Notes under the pieces: model-generated | The model's database searches: none | What the model was told of the DNA's origin: nothing | Seen by the model: only the letters and a program-made list of their open reading frames with translations | Translations under genes and position numbers: made by a program | NCBI GenBank assembly: GCA_947259605.1 | Contig: CAMYMX010000004.1 | Span: 1-24,455, forward strand | Origin: an uncultured Polyangiaceae bacterium | GTDB lineage: Bacteria; Myxococcota_A; Polyangia; Polyangiales; Houyiibacteriaceae | Length of the DNA stretch: 24,455 nt | Reading direction: 5' to 3' | Part shown: positions 1-7,590 of the stretch, piece after piece | Layout: each line of letters begins with the position of its first letter | Numbering within the stretch: the stretch's first letter is position 1

Positions 1-156
1 AACCGCACGGTTGACTTCGCTGACGCGGAAGACACGTTCATCGCCATCATGGCCTTGGCTCTGAAGACGCTCGAAAAGCGGCATCTCCGACATGCGCCGA
101 ACCTAGCCGCAATCCATCCTATGAAAAAGGGGACTGTCCCCTTTTTATGGAAGTGA
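1..156 (+). CDS. C-terminal end of an unidentified protein (5' truncated by the window)
   Basis: An open frame enters from the left edge in frame 1 and runs 51 codons to a TGA at 154-156. I do not recognise the family from this fragment. The first ~40 residues are helix-like (for example a segment reading FIAIMALALKTLEKR). The last ~11 residues (MKKGTVPFLWK) are encoded largely by the 23-bp palindrome at 124-146, so this tail is probably not ancestral to the protein. The stop lies 5 bp before the preferred folK start, and the folK Shine-Dalgarno-like GGAAG (149-153) sits in the final codons, so the two genes may be co-transcribed. It could instead be a non-coding open frame: only 51 codons are visible. 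Confidence 0.45.
   Translation, partial: NRTVDFADAEDTFIAIMALALKTLEKRHLRHAPNLAAIHPMKKGTVPFLWK
124..146. repeat. 23-bp perfect palindrome (REP/terminator-like)
   Basis: AAAAAGGGGAC and GTCCCCTTTTT are 11-bp perfect inverted arms around a single T. A G+C-rich core flanked by an A run on one side and a T run on the other could act as a bidirectional intrinsic terminator if transcribed. Palindromes with this GGGGAC/GTCCCC core are, to my knowledge, dispersed in many proteobacterial genomes as REP-like elements. Copy number cannot be judged from one window; this is the only copy I noticed here. Confidence 0.75.
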
Positions 157-161
157 GAGCC

Positions 162-986
162 ATGCGCGCGGTTGTGGTTGGGGTTGGGTCGAATCTCGGC
201 GCGAGGGAGGCCGCGATTCGTGCGGCGCGCGTCCTCCTGCACGCGCGCGACGGGATCCGCGTGACCGCTGTCTCCCCCATCTACGAAACCGAACCCCTCG
301 GACCGCCACAGCCTCGCTATCTCAACGCCGCGTTGCGTTTGGAAACGGATCGTTCGCCCGCTGAGCTGTTGTCCGCACTGTTGCGAACCGAACGCCGTCT
401 CGGGCGCCGTCGCGATGCTGACCAGCGATGGGGTCCCAGGAGCATCGATCTAGATCTGCTTTGGGACCAGTGCGGCCCACACGAGTCGCCCGGCCTTCGT
501 GTGCCACATCGCGAGCTCCACAACCGTGACTTCGCGCTGGCACCACTGCTCGACGTCGCTCCGGAGCTCGTCGAAGTGTTTCGCCGATCGCTCGAACGAC
601 AGGGAGGCGCACCGCCTCGGTGGGGTCGGAACGCGCGGGTCGTCGTAGAGACCTCTCCGCGAGGCTTCGATGTCGATGTCGAAGCGAACTCCCTCGCCGA
701 TGCCTGCGCCCTCAGCATTGGACACGGGGTCCGTGCAGGGCGCCCCTGGTCCACCCTCCACCGGAGCATCGAATCTGGGGTCGAAGAATTCTCGAATGCA
801 GTCCGCGACGTGCTACAGACGGGCTTCTCGATTCACCGTGCGACCATGAGTCACTGCTCGAAATCCCAGTGGGTCTTGGAATTTCACGGCGCCTGCATGG
901 GAAACCCGCCCCCGACCGATGTGCGCCTTTGGACTACCCCTGGAAGGCATCGCGCGATTCGCGTCCAACTGGCAACTCTTTATTGA
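162..986 (+). CDS. folK: 2-amino-4-hydroxy-6-hydroxymethyldihydropteridine pyrophosphokinase (HPPK) with C-terminal extension
   Basis: HPPK transfers pyrophosphate from ATP to 6-hydroxymethyl-7,8-dihydropterin in folate synthesis, in the cytosol. Seen from the ATG at 162 (274 aa): the N-terminal VGVGSNLG (6-13), the substrate-binding stretch YETEPLGPPQPRYLNA (41-56), and the family signature RWGPRSIDLDLL (89-100), whose D96 and D98 are the expected metal-binding aspartates, followed by VPHRELHNRDFALAPL (114-129). The HPPK fold normally ends near residue 150-160. Here about 120 residues follow, with a strand/helix pattern (RGFDVDVEANSLADA) that loosely recalls archease-like (SHS2) domains; that is a weak guess. 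An in-frame ATG lies at 147, inside the palindrome edge. I prefer 162 because GGAAG (149-153) is 8 nt upstream and HPPKs start close to the VGxGSNLG motif. Confidence 0.93.
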   Translation: MRAVVVGVGSNLGAREAAIRAARVLLHARDGIRVTAVSPIYETEPLGPPQPRYLNAALRLETDRSPAELLSALLRTERRLGRRRDADQRWGPRSIDLDLLWDQCGPHESPGLRVPHRELHNRDFALAPLLDVAPELVEVFRRSLERQGGAPPRWGRNARVVVETSPRGFDVDVEANSLADACALSIGHGVRAGRPWSTLHRSIESGVEEFSNAVRDVLQTGFSIHRATMSHCSKSQWVLEFHGACMGNPPPTDVRLWTTPGRHRAIRVQLATLY

Positions 987-1019
987 CCGGCGGCAGGCGT
1001 CGATTTCTCACCGAATCGT

Positions 1020-1048
1020 TTGTTGCTTCACGAATCGCTAGCTACGCT
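1020..1048 (+). promoter_or_regulatory. Candidate sigma-70-type promoter for the PilZ-PEGA gene
   Basis: TTGTTG (1020-1025) and TACGCT (1043-1048) are separated by 17 bp and lie 27 bp before the ATG at 1075, in the only gap between folK and the PilZ gene. Each hexamer matches consensus at three of six positions, so this is a plausible but weak call from spacing and position. Confidence 0.3.
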
Positions 1049-1074
1049 TAATTGGGGGTTCCAGACAATAGAAC

Positions 1075-3147
1075 ATGGCAGACGCACGCAAGGATAAGCG
1101 CACCCTGCTTTCGCTGAAGATCCGCTACAAGAGCGCCACGCTCCAGGATTTCATCGAACGCTACAGCAGTGACATTTCGCGGGGGGGCGTATTCATCAAG
1201 GCCAAAAAGCCGTTGGCCGTGGGTACGCTTCTGAAGTTCGAGTTCATGCTTCAGGACGAGTCGAGCCTCATTCACGGAGTAGGCCGCGTGGTGTGGAGAC
1301 GCGAACCAGCCGATGCCAGCCCGCAGGATCCTGCTGGCATGGGAATCAAGTTCATCAAGATGGATGCGGATTCCCGCGCCGTCGTGCAAAAAATCGCCGA
1401 CGACCGGGCTCGGCCTGGTGTCTTCGAACAAGGCGAAGAGGGTAGCGGCCACAGTCAGGTTTCGGATTCCGAAGAGCCTACGAGCGACGATCAAACCAAG
1501 GTTCGGCACGTCAGCGAATTTCTCGCGTCCGCGCTCGAGCAGGGCGGGGCCGGTGATGCCGCGCGACGTGAAGCGCAGGCCGGAGCCGAGCGAGCACGCC
1601 ATCAAGGCGACGACAGCCATGGTGCCGCGGTCCACGGCGCGTTCGCGACGCACGGCACCCCTGCTTCGCACCAGAGGCAATCCGCGTCCGAAGCGCAGGT
1701 GCGCGGCGCCATGTCCGCGTTTGGCGGTGCCGGTGGTAGCGCCGCTGCGCGCATCAGCCGCGCTGCGGCCCCGGCGTTCGACGAAATCGACCCGGGAGAC
1801 GACTTCCTCGATGATGAGGCCACCAAGGTCCACGAGTACTCGGCCGACAGCTACCGCCCTGAAGCCGCCGCCACGGTGATCGCCAAGGACGCTTCGGCGC
1901 TGCTCGATCCCGAGATGAAAAGGACGCCCAAAGTGCACGCCGATGAAACGATGGGCGAATCGTTTGACGGCGGAGTTCAAGACCTGTTCGGCTCCGGGGA
2001 AGTTGGCTCGTTCGGTCCTGCGCCCGGGGAGGTCATAGACGCGGATTTCTTCGATTCCGACAACCAGCAAATGGGGCGGCCCGTTCCAGACGCTCCTGGA
2101 ATTCCTTCCGAGGCCTTCAAGGTTCCGCAGGCGCCCGAGCCGGTGTGGACGACCAGACCAACCCCCGAAAAGCAGGCTCGGCCGAGCTTCGTCATTTTGC
2201 TGGTCGCGATACTGGTCGCCGCCGGTGCATCGGTTGCCGCATGGCAGTTTGGGCTGGTCGACGATTTGGTAGACTCGCTCGCGCAGTTCTCGAGCCCATC
2301 TGCGGAGCTCGATCGCGCCGCGGCGCCTGTTGCCGCCCCTGCGGTGAACGAGCCCAAAGAGGCCGTCGCGGACTCGACGCCCGCCGAGGAAGCCGACTCC
2401 ACTCTAGGGTCCGCCCAGCAGGACGAAGGTCAAGGGACAGCGGCAGCTTCGGCCGAGCCCGCAGCTCCCAACGCGGCGCCCGCCACGGGCGTCGACGGTG
2501 GCGTCGTCAAGTTCGAGCTCGTCTCGCAACCGCCCGGCGCATTCGTCGCCGTCAACGGCAAACGCAAGGGACGCACGCCCGTCGTGCTCGAGCACGAAGT
2601 GGGGACGAAGCTTTCAATCTACACGAAGGTTCGAGGCTACCTGGGTCAAAGGCAGCAAATCGAGGTCGCAGCCGGCCAAGAGACGGTGACGGTGCAGCTC
2701 GCGCCGCTACCGTATGTGGCTCAGATCGTCACCGATCCCCCGGGCGCCATGGCGAGCGCGGTCGGCGGCGGGGTGGTCGTCACCCCGGGCGAGATGCGGT
2801 TCAACTCGATGCCGCGCTCTCGAAAGATCGTGTTCTCCATGAACGGCTACGAGACCACGAGCAAATTCGTGACGCGCGCTTCGTTCACCGAAGAGACGCG
2901 CCGCATGTTTACAACCGTCGACCTCACTCTTCGAAAAGAAGGCGCTGGAGCGAGCGCGAAAGCCGAGGAAGCCGCGCCGAGCGAAGAGAGCGCCAAGCCG
3001 ACGGTCGCGCCTAGCGACGACGCTGCCGAACCAGAGGCAGCGCCTGCACCAAGCGAGGTGAAGGCCGAGGCGCAGCCGCCTGCCGAGGCAACGCCAGTTG
3101 AAGAGCCCCCCGCGCCTAGCGAAACAGAGGCCGTCGACGGGCCTTAG
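1075..3147 (+). CDS. PilZ domain / transmembrane / PEGA-repeat protein
   Basis: A 690-aa protein. Residues ~1-115 form a PilZ domain with both c-di-GMP-binding motifs: RKDKR (5-9, RxxxR) and DISRGG (33-38, DxSxxG). A long low-complexity linker (~120-368) is rich in Ala, Gly, Asp and Glu, and contains short acidic Thr motifs (DDEATKV 246-252, ADETMG 289-294). A single hydrophobic segment at ~371-392 is the likely membrane span, which places the PilZ end in the cytosol and the rest outside. After an Ala/Pro/Glu spacer come one PEGA-like repeat (~479-543, with SQPPGAFVAVNGKRKG) and a second, more divergent one (~549-620, TDPPGAMASAVGGG, FSMNGYE), then an acidic Pro/Ala tail. The family logic is that c-di-GMP is sensed inside and coupled to an extracytoplasmic surface or peptidoglycan-interacting module; the specific role is unknown. 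The 3' end overlaps the convergent rhomboid gene by 32 bp. Confidence 0.9.
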   Translation: MADARKDKRTLLSLKIRYKSATLQDFIERYSSDISRGGVFIKAKKPLAVGTLLKFEFMLQDESSLIHGVGRVVWRREPADASPQDPAGMGIKFIKMDADSRAVVQKIADDRARPGVFEQGEEGSGHSQVSDSEEPTSDDQTKVRHVSEFLASALEQGGAGDAARREAQAGAERARHQGDDSHGAAVHGAFATHGTPASHQRQSASEAQVRGAMSAFGGAGGSAAARISRAAAPAFDEIDPGDDFLDDEATKVHEYSADSYRPEAAATVIAKDASALLDPEMKRTPKVHADETMGESFDGGVQDLFGSGEVGSFGPAPGEVIDADFFDSDNQQMGRPVPDAPGIPSEAFKVPQAPEPVWTTRPTPEKQARPSFVILLVAILVAAGASVAAWQFGLVDDLVDSLAQFSSPSAELDRAAAPVAAPAVNEPKEAVADSTPAEEADSTLGSAQQDEGQGTAAASAEPAAPNAAPATGVDGGVVKFELVSQPPGAFVAVNGKRKGRTPVVLEHEVGTKLSIYTKVRGYLGQRQQIEVAAGQETVTVQLAPLPYVAQIVTDPPGAMASAVGGGVVVTPGEMRFNSMPRSRKIVFSMNGYETTSKFVTRASFTEETRRMFTTVDLTLRKEGAGASAKAEEAAPSEESAKPTVAPSDDAAEPEAAPAPSEVKAEAQPPAEATPVEEPPAPSETEAVDGP

Positions 3148-3832
3148 GCCTGCGGTAGAGCAATCGAATCCAGAGCAGGCCGAAGAGAAAGCCGCCGATG
3201 TGCGCGAACCAGGCGACGCCGCCGCCGCCTTCCGCAATCATGCCGAGCGACATGTAGCCGAGGACGAGCTGCAGCACGAACCAGAGCACGATGAAGATCC
3301 CCGCGGGCACTTCCATGAAGTGGATGAAGATGAAGATCGGGATGAGCGTGACGACGCGCGCATGCGGAAATAGCGTCAGGTAGCCGGCCAGGACACCCGA
3401 GATCGCGCCCGACGCGCCGATCATGGGCACCATGCTGTTGGGGTCGACGAGAACGTGCCCCAGCGCCGCGCCGAGCCCGCACAGGATGTAGAACAAGAGA
3501 TAGCGAGCGCGCCCCAGCACGTCTTCGACGTTGTCGCCAAAGACGTGCAGAAAGAGCATGTTGCTCGCGAGATGCAGGATCCCGCCGTGCAGGAACATGC
3601 TCGTAAACGGGGTCACCCAGCTTCCAAGCGCACCCCCATCCATGCGCGGGGCGCCCCAATTGCCGTGCACGATGACGTCAGGGATCACGCCGAAGCGCAT
3701 TACGACGGATTCGGCCGCGCCGTCTTCCAGGCTCAGGCTGCCCATGAAGACCAGCATGTTCGCGCCGATGATGGCCCAGGTGACGATGGGCGTTCGGCGG
3801 GTCTGGTTGATGTCGCGGATGGGGATGACCAT
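3116..3832 (-). CDS. Rhomboid-family intramembrane serine protease
   Basis: A 238-aa polytopic membrane protein of normal bacterial rhomboid length, with about six hydrophobic helices. The catalytic serine is in IGASGAISG (S141) and the catalytic histidine is in AHIGGFLFG (H211). The oxyanion region carries HLASNMLFLHVFGD (87-100, with N91), typical for the family. Rhomboids cleave transmembrane substrates within the bilayer; the substrate here is unknown. The gene is divergent from the helicase (58 bp between starts), and its last 32 bp overlap the end of the PilZ-PEGA gene on the other strand. The short basic C-terminus (RRPKARRRPLFR) is unremarkable. Confidence 0.94.
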   Translation of the reverse strand: MVIPIRDINQTRRTPIVTWAIIGANMLVFMGSLSLEDGAAESVVMRFGVIPDVIVHGNWGAPRMDGGALGSWVTPFTSMFLHGGILHLASNMLFLHVFGDNVEDVLGRARYLLFYILCGLGAALGHVLVDPNSMVPMIGASGAISGVLAGYLTLFPHARVVTLIPIFIFIHFMEVPAGIFIVLWFVLQLVLGYMSLGMIAEGGGGVAWFAHIGGFLFGLLWIRLLYRRPKARRRPLFR

Positions 3833-3873
3833 CGGTCCGTCTATAGCGCGCCTGTAGGGCAGTCGCAGTGCCT

Positions 3874-3887
3874 CGTGCTAGAGCACG
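3874..3887. promoter_or_regulatory. Short inverted repeat just upstream of the helicase start
   Basis: CGTGCT-AG-AGCACG is a perfect 6-bp inverted repeat ending 3 bp before the ATG at 3891, in the 58-bp divergent gap shared with the rhomboid gene. Its place would suit an operator or a small hairpin over the ribosome site. Helicases of the DinG family are SOS genes in some bacteria, but I do not recognise this as a LexA box. No other copy was noticed in the window. Confidence 0.25.
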
Positions 3888-3890
3888 CAC

Positions 3891-5825
3891 ATGGATGCGG
3901 GCCATCTGCTTGGACCAAACGGACCGCTGGCCCGGGGCATTGCAAGCTACGAGCATCGCCCCGGGCAGATTCGAATGGCCCGCGCGGTGCAAGATGTGTT
4001 GCAACACGATGGCGTTTTGCTGTTGGAGGCCGGAACCGGCACCGGGAAAACGTGGGCCTATTTGATCCCTGCGGCCCTGAGCGGGCGCCGCGTGCTGGTG
4101 TCGACCGGCACCCGCGCGCTGCAGGACCAGATCATGGGAAAAGACCTGCCGGCCCTAAAGAGCCACCTGGGCATCGACATCAACGCAGCCTGCGTCAAGG
4201 GCCTCAGCAACTACCTCTGCCGCCGGAGGTTTCAGGAGCTTTCCAGGAGCGCCGACGCGACGCAGCCCCGCTTTGCCCGCTCGCTGCCCGCGCTTCGCAA
4301 CTGGATCGAGAGCACCCAATCCGGCGATCGCGCCGACTTGGCCTCGATTGCAGAGGAAGATCCGATCTGGTCGCGCGTGGTGAGCGGATCCGACACGCGC
4401 ATCGGTTCCCGCTGTGACTTCTACGACGATTGCTTCGTGACCCGCGTTCGCCGACGCGCAGACGACGCGCAGCTCGTCATCGTCAATCATCACCTGTTCT
4501 TCGCGGACCTTGCGCTTCGCGACACCGGGTTTGCCTCGGTCTTGCCCGACTACGACGCAGTCATCTTCGATGAAGCGCATCAGATCGAAGACACCGCGAC
4601 ACTCTTCTTCGGCTCGCGGGTCTCGACGGCGATGCTCGACAAGTTGGTCCGTGACGCCCGGGCGGCGTTGCGCGGCGAGCGAGGTGAAAAGAAGCAGGCG
4701 ACGAGATTGTTCGACGCGGTGCTTCAGCGATCCTCGAATTTTTTCAGCGCCCTCCCCGGCAGCGCCAACGGCGGCCGAGTCCCGTTGCCCCCGGAGGCGA
4801 TTCCGGAAGGCGCCCTTTTCGCCTTGGACAACGCGCTCGCCGAGCTCGCCGCCTCCTTCCGGAACGTTCGGCCTCCGCGGGAGAATGCCCTGCAAATCGC
4901 GAGGCGTGCAGACCAACTTCGCGATGCGCTGGGTTCTCTCGAAGCGCCGGGCCAGGTGAGCTGGGCGCAGGCGACCGGACGCAGCCCCGCGGTAGGCTCG
5001 AGCCCCATCGACGTGGGTCCGCTCTTGCGCGAGCGGCTGCACGAACGGGTCCCCTGCGTGGTGTTCACCAGCGCGACGCTGACCACCGGCGGGGACTTCC
5101 GTTTCGTCAAGCACCGCCTCGGCATCGATCGCGAGGTCAGCGAAGAGCTCGTCGAGTCGCCTTTCCGATACGAAGAGCAAGCGGCGCTCTATGCGCCCCA
5201 GCACCTCCCCGACCCGCGCGCATCGGACTTTCCGGACGCGGCGGTCAAAGAGATCCTGGAGCTCATTCAAATGTCGGAAGGGGGCGCGTTCGTTCTTTCG
5301 ACCTCGCTACGCATGATGCGGATTCTCGCCAAGCGCGTCGGAGAGCAACTCGACTACGAGTGGTTCGTCCAAGGCGACGCACCGAAACAAACCTTGCTCG
5401 ATCGATTTCGAGATCAGGGCAACGCCGTCTTGTTCGCGACCGCTAGCTTTTGGGAGGGTGTCGACGTCCCCGGTTCGGCGCTGCGGCTCGTCATCATCGA
5501 CAAGCTCCCCTTCGATGTTCCAAGCGATCCGGTGATTGCCGCGCGCTGCGAACGACTCGACGAGGCCGGCGAATCCTCGTTCATGCGCTACCTCGTGCCG
5601 GCGGCTGCGCTTTCGCTGAAACAGGGCTTTGGGCGCCTGATCCGCACCCGACGAGATCGCGGCGTCGTCGCGATTCTCGATTCGAGAATCCGCCGCAAAG
5701 GCTATGGAAAAGTGTTTCTTCGAAGCCTTCCGCCGGCGCGCGTCTGCGACAACCTCGACGAGATTCGGGAGCTCTTGATCTCCGCGAGCCAACACCCCAA
5801 CATGTCGTCGGTATCTGCGTCTTGA
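3891..5825 (+). CDS. DinG/YoaA-type (XPD-like) superfamily 2 DNA helicase
   Basis: A 644-aa ATP-dependent DNA helicase, probably 5'-3', of the Fe-S XPD/DinG family, acting in repair or resolution of DNA structures. Motifs in order: Q-type RPGQ (23-26), Walker A GTGTGKT (48-54), motif Ia STGTRALQDQ (71-80), the Fe-S region (100-190), VIVNHHLFF (196-204), DEAH box (227-230), and motif VI QGFGRLIRTRRDRG near the C-terminus. The Fe-S region has C110 (NYLC), C175 and C181 in the spacing known from E. coli DinG (C120, C194, C199, C205). The position matching DinG C194 is Arg170 (codon CGC), so one expected ligand is missing; C101 is an extra nearby cysteine. All other motifs look intact. The ATG at 3891 fits the usual short N-terminus before the RPGQ motif. 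The aldehyde dehydrogenase follows 10 bp later. Confidence 0.93.
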   Translation: MDAGHLLGPNGPLARGIASYEHRPGQIRMARAVQDVLQHDGVLLLEAGTGTGKTWAYLIPAALSGRRVLVSTGTRALQDQIMGKDLPALKSHLGIDINAACVKGLSNYLCRRRFQELSRSADATQPRFARSLPALRNWIESTQSGDRADLASIAEEDPIWSRVVSGSDTRIGSRCDFYDDCFVTRVRRRADDAQLVIVNHHLFFADLALRDTGFASVLPDYDAVIFDEAHQIEDTATLFFGSRVSTAMLDKLVRDARAALRGERGEKKQATRLFDAVLQRSSNFFSALPGSANGGRVPLPPEAIPEGALFALDNALAELAASFRNVRPPRENALQIARRADQLRDALGSLEAPGQVSWAQATGRSPAVGSSPIDVGPLLRERLHERVPCVVFTSATLTTGGDFRFVKHRLGIDREVSEELVESPFRYEEQAALYAPQHLPDPRASDFPDAAVKEILELIQMSEGGAFVLSTSLRMMRILAKRVGEQLDYEWFVQGDAPKQTLLDRFRDQGNAVLFATASFWEGVDVPGSALRLVIIDKLPFDVPSDPVIAARCERLDEAGESSFMRYLVPAAALSLKQGFGRLIRTRRDRGVVAILDSRIRRKGYGKVFLRSLPPARVCDNLDEIRELLISASQHPNMSSVSAS

Positions 5826-5831
5826 AGGAGG
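5825..5831 (+). promoter_or_regulatory. Ribosome binding site fixing the TTG start of the aldehyde dehydrogenase
   Basis: AAGGAGG is a full-strength Shine-Dalgarno sequence beginning in the last base of the helicase stop codon and ending 4 nt before the TTG at 5836. No in-frame ATG occurs until residue 79, so this site supports the TTG start. Confidence 0.7.
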
Positions 5832-5835
5832 CTCC

Positions 5836-7590
5836 TTGACTCAATCCGTCGCCCAGAAGCAAGGCTCCGCCGCCATCCCCGAAGCCGAGCACCGAATCGA
5901 GCCCACCTCGCAGTCGAAGCTCGACGAAGCGCTGGCGATCCTCGAAGACCACAAGAACGAATGGGTGGCGCTCGACATCGACGAACGCATCGGGCTGCTG
6001 GAACACGTGCGAGAACGAGCGGTCGACGTTGCCGAGCGCTGGGTCGCCGCATCGGTGGAAGCGAAAGGCATGACCTTTGGCGGAGCCGAAGAGGGCGAGG
6101 AGTGGCTGGTCGGCCCTTCCCCCGTCGTCAAGAACATCACCCTGCTCATCGCATCGCTCCGCGACATCCAAGAGCGCGGGGTGCCGCAACTTCCGACGGC
6201 AGCCTTTGCGCGACCGGATGGGCAAGTGGTGGCGCCGGTGTTCCCGGCCGACGGGTTCGATGGTCTGCTCTTTCAGGGCTTCACGGCCGAGGTCTGGATG
6301 CAGCCCGGGGTCCGCCTCGAGGAGCTGAGCGAGAACCAGGCCTCGTTTTATCGGCAGAAGTCAGCGAAAGGAAAGCTGGCCCTGGTCCTGGGGGCAGGAA
6401 ACGTCTCGTCGATCGGGCCGATGGATACGCTCTACAAGCTCTTCGTCGAGGGCCAGGTCGTCCTGTTGAAGATGAATCCGGTCAACGAGTACCTCGGCCC
6501 GCTCATCGACGAAATGTTCGAGCCGCTCCGCGCGCGAGGCTTTTTTCGGATCGTCTACGGGGGCGCGGCCGAGGGTGAGTACCTCTGCCTGCACCGTCTG
6601 GTCGAGGAGATCCACGTCACCGGTTCGGACAAGACCCACGACGCGATCGTCTTTGGCGTCGGCGAAGAAGGCGCGCGCAGAAAAGCAGCCGATGACGCGC
6701 GCAACCCGAAGCGGCTCACCTGTGAGCTCGGCAATGTGAGCCCGGTCATCATCGTACCCGGCCCTTGGTCGCAGAAGGACCTCGACTTCCACGGCGTGAA
6801 TCTCGCATCTACCGTCGTCAACAATGCGGGCTTCAACTGCACGGCGACGAGGGTGATCGTGCAGCACGAGCAATGGGACCAACGTGAAGCCCTTCTCGAC
6901 TCGACTCGCAGGGCTTTCAAGAAGGCGGCCGATCGCAAGCCCTATTATCCCGGGGCCCAAGAGCGACAGGCGATGTTCGTTGACCATCACCCGGACGCCG
7001 AGCTGATCGGCGCCAAAAGCGAAGGCCGGGTCCCTTGGACGCTGATCCCACATCTCGACCCGCGCCACGCCGACGACATCTGCTTCAACACCGAGTCCTG
7101 GTGCGGACAGACCAGCGAGGTTGCGCTTCCGGCCTCGTCGATTGTCGAATACATCGACACGGCAGTAGCGTTCTGCAACGAGCGCGTCTGGGGCACGCTG
7201 GCCTGCAGCATCATCGTCCATCCGAAGTCGCTCAAGGACCCAGCGGTCGCCGAGGCGGTCGAACGTGCGATTGCCAACCTTCGCTACGGCGCCATCGCCG
7301 TTAACCTTTGGTCCGGCCTCGTCTTCGGCTTGGCAACGCCTACCTGGGGCGCATTCCCCGGCCACGAACGCAAAGACATTCGATCGGGAAGAGGCGTCGT
7401 ACACAACACCTTCATGTTCGACCGTCCGCAGAAGTCCGTGCTTCGGGGCCCGTTCCGGGTGTTCCCGAGGCCGGCCTGGTTCGTCGACAACGATAGGGCG
7501 CTCGCCGTCGGTCCAAAGCTCACGTACTTCAACGCCGACCCGTCTCTCGCGAGGCTGCCGGGCCTGATCTGGGCGAGCATGTTCGGCTAG
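5836..7590 (+). CDS. Divergent aldehyde dehydrogenase superfamily protein
   Basis: A 584-aa protein of the NAD(P)-dependent aldehyde dehydrogenase superfamily. Seen: the cofactor-fold region LVLGAGNVSSIGPMD (183-197), LKMNPVNEY (211-219), VTGSDKTHDAI (261-271), the general-base glutamate in CELGNVSP (E297), and the catalytic cysteine in NAGFNCTATR (C335). The common ELGGKSP is ELGNVSP here. The protein is ~90 residues longer than a typical 490-aa enzyme, and its N-terminal ~130 residues are not typical, so the substrate cannot be named; an acyl-CoA-reductase-like activity is possible. The start is TTG, chosen for the strong AAGGAGG upstream. It is probably co-transcribed with the helicase. 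The stop codon overlaps that of the convergent rhodanese gene in a shared CTAG. Confidence 0.88.
   Translation: MTQSVAQKQGSAAIPEAEHRIEPTSQSKLDEALAILEDHKNEWVALDIDERIGLLEHVRERAVDVAERWVAASVEAKGMTFGGAEEGEEWLVGPSPVVKNITLLIASLRDIQERGVPQLPTAAFARPDGQVVAPVFPADGFDGLLFQGFTAEVWMQPGVRLEELSENQASFYRQKSAKGKLALVLGAGNVSSIGPMDTLYKLFVEGQVVLLKMNPVNEYLGPLIDEMFEPLRARGFFRIVYGGAAEGEYLCLHRLVEEIHVTGSDKTHDAIVFGVGEEGARRKAADDARNPKRLTCELGNVSPVIIVPGPWSQKDLDFHGVNLASTVVNNAGFNCTATRVIVQHEQWDQREALLDSTRRAFKKAADRKPYYPGAQERQAMFVDHHPDAELIGAKSEGRVPWTLIPHLDPRHADDICFNTESWCGQTSEVALPASSIVEYIDTAVAFCNERVWGTLACSIIVHPKSLKDPAVAEAVERAIANLRYGAIAVNLWSGLVFGLATPTWGAFPGHERKDIRSGRGVVHNTFMFDRPQKSVLRGPFRVFPRPAWFVDNDRALAVGPKLTYFNADPSLARLPGLIWASMFG

Noticed and set aside
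1048..2070. 340-aa minus-strand open frame opposite the PilZ-PEGA gene
   Set aside because: The plus strand has an intact PilZ domain over the same bases; the minus frame has no family features.
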